This document shows, one piece after another, positions 31,256-44,400 of a stretch of 64,000 bases of DNA. Below the pieces are notes generated by a model. It saw nothing but the letters and a program-made list of their open reading frames with translations. It was not told the DNA's origin and searched no databases. How positions within the stretch are numbered: the first letter of the stretch is position 1; each line of letters opens with the position of its first letter. The stretch is from NCBI RefSeq assembly GCF_963924675.1, contig NC_089236.1, positions 63,883,306 through 63,947,305 of the forward strand, in the 5' to 3' direction. Both the position numbers and the translations under genes were made by a program. Source of the DNA: Phocoena phocoena (lineage: Eukaryota; Chordata; Mammalia; Artiodactyla; Phocoenidae).

Positions 31256-34174
31256 CTTAATTTTAAATATGCCTCTATTCACCGAGTTTGCATGTGTAAA
31301 ACATGTTATGACATTCCTTTTTAATAACTCCAGCTCTTGGACTCATCAAGGACCTGAAATATTTACAAAAAGTTAAATAATAAATTTACAAAAATGTAAA
31401 CCATAAAACTTGCCCTGTCATTTGCCTAGAAAGTATATTTGCATTTTTAACTCGCAAAGGTGCATTTAGTGCACATGTATCACAGTGACTGTTCCCTATC
31501 GGCTTTAACATATCGATAACATTATCTTGCATGTTAATGAAACCTTTTCATTACCTTCCTAGCGCACGACTGATACAGATCATTGAATAAAAAGCCTTTA
31601 TGTGTGGAAGGCATGATGTTCGAGTAAAGGAAAGTAGTTCTCACACAGCCATCTTCAAGTAGAAGAAAAATCTATTTTGTGCTCTCTGGTATTCCAAACA
31701 ACCTACACGATGCCACTTTTCCATTTACTTGAATAATAGCTTTTAAAAACATTGCAAATCCCCTAGTTTGTATTTCTACACAAAGTGTTTCAATAAAAGG
31801 CAGAAGCTAGGTTAAATAACATGATGGATCTCAGCCCTGACCTCTCTTCCTCTCATCCCCCATCCTAGAGATGGATAGAGATTTCTCTAAACAGTGGGGA
31901 TAATGGAGATCCCGGCTCTGATTGAAAACATATTGAGACATAATGGACTACTAAGACACATACCATGGGTGACACTGGTGAAAAGTCCTGCAGCAAGCAC
32001 TTGTTTCCCTGGAGGGGTATCCATGCTTGTGCTGGGACTGGTCATCACACTTCAATCCCTTCCTTCACAAGGCTGCACTGCTTCCGAGAGCCAAGCTGCC
32101 ATATGGCATGTTAAAGACGTCTCCTAATAAATCTCAGCTAGGCAGCCCATTCCTTCAAGCTGCTTTTTTTTATATATGTGTATAATACAGTTTATTGGTT
32201 GTTACCAACATCTGGGCCAGGGACCAAGGACAGTATATATCTCACACTGAGGATGCTGGTTCCCTATTATCTGCATCATTGAATTTGAATGTTAGGAAGT
32301 ATATTTTCCTGCTGATGCATAGCTGTCTTTATGGGATCCTGCAGAAATAAAATGTACAATGAGATGTGGTGCTGACAACAAGGGAGAGAGGTGTTTAATC
32401 CCCTTTTATTGTATTTTTATGCATGATTATAGAACTAGAAAAAAATATATATGTATAGGTAGTGACACCATAGCTCGAGATTAGGAGATAAGTATGGTCT
32501 CTAAAATGGTTGTCAAAATATTATCTATTCGGCTTAATGGTCCAAAGCTTGCTTCTGTGGTTGTCTAGTGATAACACTGACCGTGTGGTATATTTTAATA
32601 TGGCTTCAGAAAATGTGAATTTGTTTTAAATACTTCCTCAGATCACTCTGTCCCTGCTAGAAGGAAAAGACAAAGGAAGAGGGGTTAATAATAGACACCA
32701 CACACAGTATAGAATAAAAGCTACGGAACCTTCTCTAAGATGGTAACTTGTCACAAAAAGAGTGAGACATGGACCAAGTTATTCTCATATCTGAAAAGAA
32801 GAGACTTCATCTGAGACACTTGATTTTCTACAATGTTTCTAAAACTATGGAGACAGAAAATTGCCAAGGAAAGAAGGACACGAATTGCTGATTACATTTG
32901 TGTGGCTTTAGCCAGCTCTTTTCTTGCCTTGGGACAAAAACTGTGAGAAGTAACTAGGATATTCACTTTATTCATTTATTATTGTATTTGTAAGTAAAGT
33001 ATGTCTTTCTTTTAAGCACCATGATCTTTTTTATATATACCATCACCTTGCTATTAAATGAAATCAGAAGGACTGCAATTTATATGCACCAGTTTTGTAA
33101 ATTTTTCTGTTGGTTCTCCTCTCTTTTTAGCCTATTTAATGTCACGAGCCAGTCATTACTGGTTTCATTTTAGATTTAGATATTTACCCCATCATTCTTT
33201 TATTTCTGGACCCCAAATCACACATCTGGCTTCTGACACATCATGACAATACCAACAGGCAATATTTAAAGAATAAATCCTCTGAATCAGATCCCAAAGC
33301 CCTTCAGAAACCACCATTTTTGAATAATGTCCTTAAAAAATTTACAACTATGTCTTCAGGGCAATCAAGATATATTCTGAGATAATAAAATCTGTCTCAG
33401 AATGGACTGCATTGTGAAAAGTCCTGAATCTAGAGCTTTGGTAGGATATTTTTCCAACTCTATGAAAGTAGAGCAGAAACAGAAAAGTAAGATAATCAGA
33501 GGAGATATAAAAATATGGGAGATGGAAATGAATTTGGGGTAGGAATTAACTCTGTTTAACATTTAAAACCATCTGTCACTAAATAAGTGTCTCCACTGCC
33601 AAAAGTCAGTAAAATTGAGTGAACTAGCCAGCCATGGCCTTGCTGATTTCTCTACCTACAAAGAAGGTTAAATCGCTTTAACCACCAGGTGGCAATGACT
33701 GACCACCTTCTAGGATGTATACTTTTTTACGCGGCCACAGGCTGCATGGCTTTCAGAGAAGACTCTTTGCCCACCAGTGACATCTCAGGCACCAACTGGT
33801 CATAAGACAATGAGTGCTTCTCTGTTTAATAATAACTAGCACGGCTACAGACTGGACTAAGATGATGAAAACCATAGTTTACTTGTGGGTCAGTGTAGAA
33901 ATGCCAAAGCGTGACTTAATGGCAGCATTCAAGAAGAATGTGACCGACTTCCTTTCTCTTCACTGCAAGTAATCCAGGAATGTAATTACTGGAAATTTTT
34001 ATGTATATATCTTTCTTCATCACTTACAGCCCAACACCACTCATGAAAACAGAAGTGTAAATCTTAGCTTAGCTTTGGTAATCTCTGAGACCCCAGAACC
34101 CTCAGAAAGAGTAGAAAGGGATATTTCAAGAAGATCAAACAAAGAAGAAAACTGATCCCTCCAAAACTATATAG
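31256..34174. other. repeat-poor unique sequence
   Basis: No dispersed repeat was recognised in about 2.9 kb. It contains a compact block at 31430-31600 and a CTCF-like motif at 33682-33694, described separately. ORFs up to 77 codons have no recognisable features. Confidence 0.55.
33682..33694 (+). promoter_or_regulatory. CTCF-like motif
   Basis: CCACCAGGTGGCA matches the CTCF core (CCA-C-N-AGGTGGCA type). The next bases (atg) fit the end of the motif less well. It lies in repeat-poor DNA. Occupancy cannot be known from sequence. Confidence 0.45.
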
Positions 34175-34177
34175 GGT

Positions 34178-34330
34178 AGAGGTCAGGTACATGAGTTCTG
34201 TAATCAGATTTGGCTGAGGATGGAATCTGTTTCCACCACTTACAAGCAGTGTGACTTTGGTTAAGGAACTGAAATCTCTATGCCTCAGTTTACCATCTGT
34301 AAAATGGAATTTTTGTGAAGAATAGATAGT
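34178..34330 (+). repeat. MIR SINE, + strand
   Basis: 'gagttctgtaatcagatttg', 'ccaccacttacaagcagtgt', 'gactttggttaaggaactga' and 'gcctcagtttaccatctgta' are MIR landmarks in order. Confidence 0.88.
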
Positions 34331-35344
34331 TATATAATAGTTATATAATGATAATAGAGATACAATTAGTAATGTTATTAGTCATAGGATAATAAAAATA
34401 GAGCAATAATCTAATATATGTAAATTATTTCAAACTGGAATATAAATGCTTATAATAACAAATGCACAAAAGTCTCAGCATATTAGATTTATTATTCTTT
34501 TACCTCTTATTCCCTGAAGGTCTTGCTGTGTTGACTATGTTGTAAACAGGAGGATTGGTAAAGAAGACCAATGCCTCCTTTTTTTTTAATGTTCTTATGC
34601 TGGGTTGTTATGGTAATAATTGTGGAAATATACATTGAAGCTCAAAAACAGATGCATTTGAACTCCTGCGAAAAATAGAAAGTTAAGGGGTGTCACTGAC
34701 TCAGTCATATTCTCAAAGCTGATTTAAACAAAGGCAGCCTTCCAGTTGTCCAGGATGTTCTATAGCAGGCAGTTGTTTAAGTGAAGTTTTAAACAAAATT
34801 GCCAAAAAATGTGACCTTGTAGCATGACCGACAATAAACAACCTCCCGTGATTATGATTGTTTACGCTCCTCAGTAGAGTTTACTTGGCCACTTTATTTC
34901 TCCTTATTATGAAACATGCCAGCACAGCTGCCATCCTGTAGACATATCTGGTAAACATTTTATGAGACAGGCGAAGGTTTTAGAATTCCTTTTGAGTTTT
35001 GTTAAACTGAACGTGTGAAAATGAAGTTGTCCAGTGTGAAGGAGGGAAAGCATTTTTTAGTCTGGTTGAAAAGATGAAATCACACAAGGTAGCTGGAGCT
35101 GGCAGCCCTGATTTAGTCACTGCCAAGCCCATCAACATTATTCATTCTGATTGATTAAGGAAAATATTCCGTTTATTTTCATATGGGAGATACAGCTACA
35201 TCTGTTGAGCTCTTTTATCCCATTTCAATTCGTATGGGATTTTTTAATTATTATTTTGCAGAATGAAGATAAGCACAAATAATAAAGGAGTGGTAAATAA
35301 CTCAATAGTTTTTGTTACTATTCCATGAGCAAAAGAATAAAATA
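34331..35344. other. repeat-poor unique sequence
   Basis: It starts with an AT-rich patch containing a short tandem (agttatataat twice near 34328). The remainder (34690-35160) is of more balanced composition. No gene was recognised. Confidence 0.5.
34834..34865. promoter_or_regulatory. inverted pair of forkhead-like motifs
   Basis: ATAAACAA at 34834-34841 and TTGTTTAC (GTAAACAA on the minus strand) at 34858-34865 face each other. Both fit the forkhead RYAAAYA core. Binding is only a possibility. Confidence 0.35.
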
Positions 35345-35558
35345 GGTCTTCCCTGGTGGCGCAGTGGTTGAGAGTCCGCCTGCCGATGCAGGGGACGCGG
35401 GTTCTTGCCCCGGTCCGGGAAGATCCCACATGAGGTGGAGCGGCTGGGCCCGTGAGCCGTGGCCACTGAGCCTGCGCGTCCGGAGCCTGTGCTCCGCAGC
35501 GGGAGAGGCCACAGCAGTGAGAGACCCCCGTACCACAAAAAATAAATAAATAAAATAA
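35345..35558 (+). mobile_element. CHR-type SINE (about 200-bp class), + strand
   Basis: The body runs from 'cttccctggtggcgcagtgg' to 'accacaaaaaataaataaat'. The initial GGG of the consensus is absent. The tail is (AAAT)n, and A-rich flanks blur the target-site duplication. Several ORFs on both strands over this span are SINE artefacts. Confidence 0.93.
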
Positions 35559-38495
35559 CATGAAGAAAATGAAAGCTATCATGCCCTAATCTTACATGTT
35601 TTGTGTAAGGAGGCTATGCTATGGTTGATTTTGTATAACGCTATTGTTACCTGATTAATGATATATAGTTCGGTCACGCTGTTCACACAGTTTGGGGAAA
35701 GCCCTATGTATATGTTTTAAGTCTTTGGATTTCTATAGATAAAAGTTATTTTATCATAAAAGGCATTCTTTTGAGAGTTGAATTCTTCATATTAGTGAAT
35801 TATCTTTAGCTTTTTTCCAGTCTCTCTCTGAACTAGAAAAAGAACAAGTGAAATTTTGTCCAAAGAACAGAAGAGAGAAGCTCTTTCTCTGTCTTCATCT
35901 TTCCAAAATTTCGTGTATGCCTCCAATCTGTAGAATACAGCTTATGTTAAATGCCAGGTTAGAAGGGACTTTGGGGAAAAGACTAGTTCTAGAAGCTACT
36001 TAATTGGAATATTTTATAGCTGATAATGATTTGTTTCTTTATTGAAATGATAATTCTCTATAAATTGATAGGGTTTGTAATTAACCCCCCCAAAGAAAAA
36101 CAAAGTTATATTTGGAAAAATTACATACTTCATCAAACCAATGTCTCTTTTGGCACACCATAAAGTTATAGGAAAAGCTTTTCCGACAGTATTCCTTGAC
36201 AGTCATATGGAAGCACATTCAAAAAGACCAAAAAAACTTGTCAAACCTGATGGAAAAGCCCTTAAAATGTTTCATGCTGAGCAGCTATGACTGAACTTTA
36301 AGAGGTTAGAGCTGTAGAATGGTCTCTCTATTCAAATAAAATTTAAATTAATCAAAGGTGTCTGGAAATGTAATATGTTCGGAGCTAGATGGAAATGATT
36401 TGGGGAAGCCTAATTTTTCTTCTGATCCTTCAAAGGAGTTTTCCCTCACTGTTGTATTCAGATCAACACCTAGTCTAAAGGGAACCTTCATGTGATTTAG
36501 AAAAAAGCTCCATCTGAGTGGGCAGCAGCAGCTCTGTGGACATATGGTTTGAAAGTAGTCAGTGACTTCGTGCTAATTTAAAAATTCACCCACTTTTCCA
36601 GGTTGATGCAACCCCCGTAGGGCGCCATGGCTTAGGGAGTAGAGAAAGGTGTATTTTGTGACCCAGATTGTTTCCTTTTTTTAGGGAATAACTTTGTACA
36701 GGGCTCAAACCAGTGTAGGGCACATTTTTCCCTACCTCTATGACCATGCTCTAATCTTCTTGTTCCTTCATTTACTAATTGAAGACAATCAACATGGCAA
36801 AACAACTTAAGATGGTCTTTAAAAGGGAGGGAGCATTCATTGAAGTTTGACTGTGTTGATTTCTTTAGAGAGAACTTTGCAAAGTGTTAAATAATGCCAA
36901 TGTTATATCAGTCACATTGGATGCTTCAAGCCAGAAAATCAGTTAATTCCAATAATGGTTCAATTTTTTTCATTCAGTTCATGGAATCGAAGTAAATATT
37001 TTGGAATCTTATGTTGTCAAAGGTGAAACAGCTAATATCATTGTAAAGCTATTATAAAATCACTTTAAATGTTCAACATTAAGAAAAAATTAATTCTTCT
37101 GTGGTGAAAATATGAACACAGATTTTGGTAATGGTCAATGTTGAGTGTCATGAAATAAACAATATTATTGCTCAGTTAAGAAAGCCTAAAGAACAGAGAT
37201 GTTCTTGGAATAGGTTGTAGTGGACATATATTTCACAATTGTATTTTCGCTTTTAAGAAAAAAATATTTTTGGAAAGGTTTGTTGAGTTGAACTATTTTA
37301 TAGGGCCACTGATATAGTAAAACTATGTGTTAGTATATAAATATTTTTAAAGTTTTGTAACTTTATTTATAACATTCTTTTTCATTCTAGAAAAAATATA
37401 TCTTAGGATGTATTTTAAATTAGATTTTCCCTAAAAAGAATAGACATATTTTAAACAAAAGCTAAAAAGTGACATGCTCTTTATCTCCAAATCCATCTTC
37501 AATAACTGGCCCAAATATATTATCCCAATGATCTATAGCAGAGACTGAATCTCAGGCACATTTCCAGGGATTATAGGAATTCATGCAGCAAGTGAAGGAG
37601 AATGAAGGTGGGACAGGGACACACAAGTTAATTGCTAATTGCTCTAATTGGTTGCCATCTGTCAGCTGTTATCATTTTTGAGCTACCAATATTGATGTTA
37701 TGTTATTTCAGATTGGTATTTAATGAATCCATAAAGTGTTTCCATATGTGCTTTTGTCCCTAAAGAGTGATGAGGATGTTGGCTCCATGTGTCTCATTTA
37801 TAACTTGGATTTTCCAGTGTACTCTAATAGAATTACTTTAGCAGTTGGGAAGCATCCATTGCTTTATGAAACAAAAATGGTTCCATAGATGTGACTTTGG
37901 TATCGGTGGATTTTAAAGAGGTCGAACTAATTTACTATTACTTTACTAGGAAGTTCAGAATAAAACCAAAGTCTAATTTTATTTTTCCAAAGCAAAACCA
38001 CCAATAATTTTGGAGGAGGTTCTATTGGTCATAACACTATGAATGTTAGCTCCCATAAAAGAGAAATCATGTAATATATAATTGATTTAGATGCTGTTAT
38101 TGAGAAAAGTTAGTCATAAAAATTGAATAATTTTTCTCCCACAAGATTTTTCAAAACAAATGGATATTTACCTATGTGAAAATATCTGGAAAATTACTTG
38201 GTTGGAAAAAGATTCAATTGGTATCTCAAGAAGGAATCTTTTACAAGTAGGGTTGTATACATATATCAAGAAAAAATTTAAAATTTTACATTCCAAATAA
38301 AATCTTATAAACTTGTATCATTTAGTTTAGAAGGACATTTACTCAGTTTTTAAAAGGCAGCGCTAAAATTCCCATATCCATGAATTTCTATTACTAAATT
38401 CTCATTAAAAGGAAATATTTGTGTAAATCAAAAACCATGAAAATTAATGGGAAAACAAAAAACTAGAAATAACTAAATATACCAGATTATCATCT
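35559..38495. other. repeat-free unique sequence (about 2.9 kb)
   Basis: No dispersed repeat, gene or RNA was recognised. This is one of the longest repeat-free stretches in the window, which raises the chance of conserved non-coding elements (for example 37600-37900). Confidence 0.5.
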
Positions 38496-39689
38496 TTCTT
38501 TCTTATGTGTGTAAAAATCAATAAGATACATCAGTTTCTGGTCAGACATGCAAAGAGCTTGAAGTCCTCACTCTCATCTGCACACACACACAAAAAGTGA
38601 ATCAAAGTGAATGAAAATCAGTAATGCTTTTTAGATCCATCAGAGAACTGAGGCTATAAAAACTACTGCCCCCAAACTGGAGAAATAGGCAAATAGAGAG
38701 AATCACATCTTGCAGGGAGCAGAAGTGTTACTGGAGCCAGCAACTGGTAAGAATATTTAAGTATAATTGCCTAATTACTGGCAGCTGAGCATGGACTAAC
38801 TTGAGAATTAAAAATTTGGGGGGGCCTGTCCTTAGAGAGATACCCACATTTCCATGGCATTTACCTCCTGGAGCCCTCCAAGTTCTCAGATAAAAGATTA
38901 GAAGAAAGTCCCCTCAAGCTTCTCTCAGGGGCAGGGGAAAAGTAACTGCTTTGAAATATACCTAGAGCTTTCTCTTCTCCTTAAAAAAGGCCTACCCGCA
39001 AGGGAAACTCTTTTACCAAAGCCAAAGCCACTTGGCTTTTCCAAGACCCTAACTGACCTTAGAAGGAAAATACTCAAACTCCAGCCCCCTCTAGCCTTTG
39101 AAGTGGGGGAAAGGTATACCCATCCCCAAGCCCTGTAGACTTCCTCATTGAGGGGGTGGCGGTAAAAGCTGAGAAGCATTTGTGAAGGTCACAGCCCAGG
39201 CACACAGGTTCACTAAAATTACCAAGACCTAATCAAAAGGTTATAAAATATTTTCCCTTTCCCCACACCTTACCACCTCACAATAGACTTATGTATAACA
39301 GGGAATTACAGCTAAAAGGATAGCATGCTTCAGGCTCTATTTAAGAAAGGGTCTCTAGGGAAAACCAAAGACAGCAGTGAGATAAAAATAAGAACATTAA
39401 AGGAAATTTTATTATCTGACACCACAGCTACAGCAAAGAATGAACACACCCTAATTACTAACCATAACACAGCCTCACATAAAAATCCTATTTACCTAAC
39501 CTCCTTTCACTCAAGGCACCATGTCCAGCTTTCAGCAAAAAAACCCCCACAAGATATGATAAATGGGTAAAATGCAGGATGGAAAGAAAAAGCAAGCCTC
39601 AGAACAAGATTTCAGATACAGCAGCAATTTTGGAATTATCAGACTATGAATTTAAAATATTCTGATTAATATGCTAAAGCCTTTGATGG

Positions 39690-40975
39690 CAAAACTGGAC
39701 AACATGCAAGAACAGATGCGTGGTATAGACAGAGAGATGGAAACACCAAGAAACAAAAGGAAATGCTAGAAATCAAAACCACTATAATAGAAATGAAGAA
39801 TGCTCTTTGATGTGCTCATCTGTAAACTAAACCCAACTGAGAAAAATCTCAAATGAGCTTGAAGATATGTCAATAGAGACTTCCAAAACTGAAAAGTAAA
39901 GAGAAAAAAATAAAAGAATGAAAACACTGAATGGAATATCCAAGAACTGTAGGACAATTACAAAAGGTGTAACATACATGTATGGAAACATCAGAGAGGG
40001 GAGAATGAGAGAAAGAAGCAGAGGAATATTTTAAGTAATAATTACTAAAACTTTACCAAAATTAATTACAGACACCTCATGACAAGATACCTCATGACAG
40101 ATCTCAGAGACCATACGGAAGACAGAATTAGTGAACTCAATAGTAGAAATCTAGAAATAATTCAGGTAGAAGAGGAGAAAGAACTGAGATCTTTTTTTTT
40201 TTTTTTTTGGTGGGGGTACACAGGCCTCTCCCTGCTGTGGACTCTCCCGCTGCAGAACACAGGCTCCAGATGCACAGGCTCAGCAGCCATGGCTCACGGG
40301 CCCAGCCACTCCACGGCATGTGGGATCTTCCCGGCATGGGGCACGAACCCATGTTCCCTGCATCGGCAGACGGACTCTCAACCACTGCGCCACCAGGGAA
40401 GCCCTGAGATCTTTTTAAAAAAGAAGAAATTCTATGAGAACTATCAGAGCCCATTATAAAGGGCAACACAAGGATAATGCATATCCCAGAAGGAGAAGAG
40501 AGGGAGAAGGGTGCAGACAGTTTATTCAAAGAAATAATAACTGAGAACTTCCCAATCCTGGGGAAGGAACTGGATAACCAAATCTCTGAAGCTAAGAGAA
40601 CAACTAATTATCTCAATGCCAAAAGACCTTCTCTAAGACACGTTATGTTAAAACTGTCAAAAGTCAATGATGAAGAATCTTAAAGGCAGCCAGGTAAAAA
40701 AGACAGTAACTTACAAAGAAACCCTCATTAGGCCACCAACAGATTTCGCAAGAGAAACTACTGGACAGCAGAGAGTGCAATGACACACAGAAAATATTAA
40801 ATGATAAAAACTGTCAGACAAAAATACTCTATCCAGCAAAGGTATCCTTCAGATGTGAAGGAGAAACAAAGGCTTTCGCAGACAAACAAAAGCTGAGGGA
40901 GTCATCACCACTAGAGTAGCCTTACAAGAAATGTTGAAAGGAGATCTTCTACCTGAAATGAAAAGGCATAAGTAC
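39690..40975 (+). pseudogene. L1 ORF1 relic split by a SINE
   Basis: ORF1-like text precedes the SINE, and its central and C-terminal parts follow it. In the frame at 40477-40683, MHIPEGEEREKGADSLFKEI and ITENFPILGKELDNQ match the ORF1 RNA-binding region, followed by KRPSLRHVMLKLSKVNDEES. The C-terminal 'ctttcgcagacaaacaaaag' text (FADKQKLRE-type) is near 40870. In-frame stops such as the one at 40681-40683 show decay. Confidence 0.78.
40192..40404 (-). mobile_element. CHR-type SINE nested in old L1, minus strand
   Basis: A T run (40192-40208) is followed by the reverse-complement CHR body to 'ccaccagggaagccc'. The target-site duplication ctgagatcttttt occurs at 40184-40196 and 40404-40416. 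The insertion lies inside the L1 ORF1 relic, so the SINE is younger than the L1. Confidence 0.95.
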
Positions 40976-41409
40976 ACAAAAATTTGAGTATGATGATAGA
41001 ATCAGAAAACTGCAACTGTATGTCAGAAGGTGGTTAATCATTTAATTACAGCATAAAGATTAAATGGAAAAAATAGTAAAAATAACTAGAGCTACTTCAA
41101 CCTGATAATAGAATTCACAAAATAAAATGGGATACTTTGAGACAACAGAAACATAAAAAGGAAAGAGGAAAGCAACTATATGGGTAAATGAAGATAAAAT
41201 GCTATCAGCAGAAAAAGGACTATTTTATATATAAGATGTTTTATACAAACCCTCAGTGTAACCACAAAACATACATCTAGAGCAGATAAAAAACATAAAG
41301 AAGAAGAAACTGAGAAAACATCATATAAACATATAAACACCAAACAAAATGGCAGACAGAAACACAAGGAAAAAGACACAATGGAGATATAGAACAACCA
41401 GAAAACAAA

Positions 41410-44400
41410 AGATAAAATGGCAGTTCTAAGTCCTCACTTATCAATAATTGCCTGAATGTAAATGGAGTGAATTAACCAGTCAAAGACAAAGAGTGGCTGG
41501 ATGGATTAAAAAACAAGACCCAACTATATGCTACCTCCAGGAAACTCATCTCAGTTCTAAAGACAAACATAAGCTAAAAGTGAAGGGATGGAAGATTATA
41601 CTCCAAGAAAATGGCAGCTGAAATAAAGCAGATGTAGCCATATTCATACCAGACAAAATAGACTTCAAGACAAAATGTAACAAGAGACAAAGATGGACAT
41701 TATATAATGGTAAAGCAGACAACTTATTAAGAAGACATAACATTTATTAATAAATGTGCACCTAAGATAAGAGTACCAAAATATATAAAACATATTAAGA
41801 GACCTAAGGGAAAAAATTGACAGCAACACAATAATAGTAGGAAACTTTAACAGCCCACTTACATCAATAGATAGATCATTAGCAAGGAAACAGCAGCTGT
41901 AAGTGAAACATTAGACCAGATAAACTTGATAGATTTATACAGAACATTCCATCCAAATGCAGCAGAATACACCTTTTTCTCAAGTGCACACAGAACATCT
42001 CAGGGATGAACCATTTTTGGGGACACAAAACAAGTCCCAATAAATTTAAGAGGACTGAAATCATATCAAACATCTTTTCTGACCACAGTGGTATAAAACT
42101 AGAAATCAACCACAAGAAGAAAGCTGGAAAAACCAAATATGTGGAGGCTAAACAACATGCTACTGAACAACTATTGTGTCAATGAGGAAATCAAAAATAT
42201 ACCTAAATACAAATGAAAATGAAACTATGACATACCAAATTCTATGGGATGCAGAAAAAATTATACTAAAAGGGAAGTTAATAGCAATAGAGGCCTACCT
42301 CAAGAAAAAGAAAAATCTCAAATAAACAATTAAACCTTACACCTATAGGAACTAGAAAAAGAAGAACAAACAAAAGCCCAAAATTAGTTGAAGGAAGGAA
42401 ATAATAAAGATCTGAGTGGAAATAAATGAAAGAGACTAAAAAGACAACAGAAAAGATCAGTGAAACTAAGAGCTGATTCTTTGAAAGATAAACAAAATTG
42501 ACAATTCTTTAGCTAGACTCACTGAGGAAAAAACGAGAGAAGGCTCAGATAAGTCAGAAGCAAAAGAGTAGCTGTATGAGGGATACAACAGAAATACAAA
42601 GGATTATAAAAGAATACTATAAAGAGGTGTACACCAAATTAGACAACCTAGAAGAAATGGATGAATTCTTAGAATCATACAACATTTCAAGTCAGAAATC
42701 ATGAAGAAATTTAAAATCTCAATAGAATGAGTAGTAGTAAGAAGATTGAAACAGTTATAAAAAAACTCCTAAAAATCTAAAGTCCAGGTGAATTCTACCA
42801 AACATTCTTAGGAGATTTAATACCTATCCTTCTAAAACTCTTCCAAAATACTGAGCAGGAAGGAATATTTCCTAACTCACTTTACAAGGCAAACATTACA
42901 CTGATACCCAAACCAGACAAGGACAACACAAAAAAAGAAAATGCCAGGCCAATATCTCCTATGAATGTAGAGGCAAAATTCCTGAACAAAATATTAGCAA
43001 TCTGCATGCAATATATTAAAAGAATCATACAACATGATCAAGGGGGATTTATTGCAGAGATGCAGCAATGGTACAACATCTACAGCTCAATCAACATGAT
43101 ACACCACATTAACAAAATGAAAAATAAAAACTAATGATCATCTCAATAGATGCAGCAAGTATTTCATAAGATTCAGCATCCATTTATGATAAAAACTCTC
43201 AATAAAATGGCTACAGAGGGAACATACATCTACATAATAAATGTCATATATGACAAGCTCACCACTAACATCATACATACTCAACAGTGAAAAACTTAAA
43301 GCTATTCCTCTAAGATCAAGAACTAGAATGCTCACTCTTGTCACTGTTATTCAACATAGTATTAGCAGTCCTAGCCAGAGCAATTAAGCAAGAAAAAGAA
43401 ATAAAATCTATTTAAATTGGAATGGAAGAAGGAAAACTATCACTATTTGCAGATGACATAATTTTATATACAGAAAACCTTAAAGACTCCACCAAAAATA
43501 AAAGAAAAAAATTTAGAAATAATAAAAAAATAGAGTAAAATGCAGAATACTAAATCTATATACAAAACTTTGTTGTGTTTCTGTACACTATCAGAAAACA
43601 CTATCAGGAAGAGAAATTAAGAAAACAATCCCATTTACTATCAAAACAAAAAGAATACCTAAGAATACATTTAACCAAGGAGGTGAAAGACATTTACACT
43701 AAAAACCATAAGACACTGATGAAAGAAAATGAAGAAGACACAAATAAATGGAATGATATTCCATGTACATAAATTGGAAGAATATTGTTAAAATGTCCAT
43801 ACTACACAAAACAGTCTACAGCATCAGTGCAATTCCTATCAAGATATCCATGACATTTCTCACAGAACTAAAACAAATAATCCTAAAATTTGTATGGAAC
43901 CACAAAAGACCCCAGATAGTCAAAACAATCCTGAGAAAAAAGAACAAAGAGAGAGGTATCACACTCCCAGATTTTAAATTACACTATGAAGCTATAGTAA
44001 TCAAAACAGCATGATATTGGCAGAAAAACAGACCAGAGGTCAATGGAACAGAACTGAGAGCCCAGAGATAAACTCACATATATATAAAAAATTAATTTAT
44101 GACAAAAGAACAAAGAATATACAATGGAGAAAGATAGTCTCTTACAAACAGTTTGGGAAAACTGGACAGCCACATGTAAAAGAATGAAACTAGACCAATA
44201 TTTTACACCATACACAAAAATTAACTCACTGGGTTAGAGACTTGAATGTGAGACCTGAAACCATAAAACTCCTAGAAGAAAACATAGGCAGTATGCTCTT
44301 TGACACCAGTCTTAGCAATATCTTTCTGGATATGTCTTTTCAGGCAAGGAAAAGGAAAGCAAAAATAACCAAATAAGACTACATCAAACTAAAAAACCTT

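Noticed and set aside
31894..32127. 77-aa ORF in repeat-poor DNA
   Set aside because: Length is within chance expectation, there is no upstream promoter or splice context, and no recognisable similarity.
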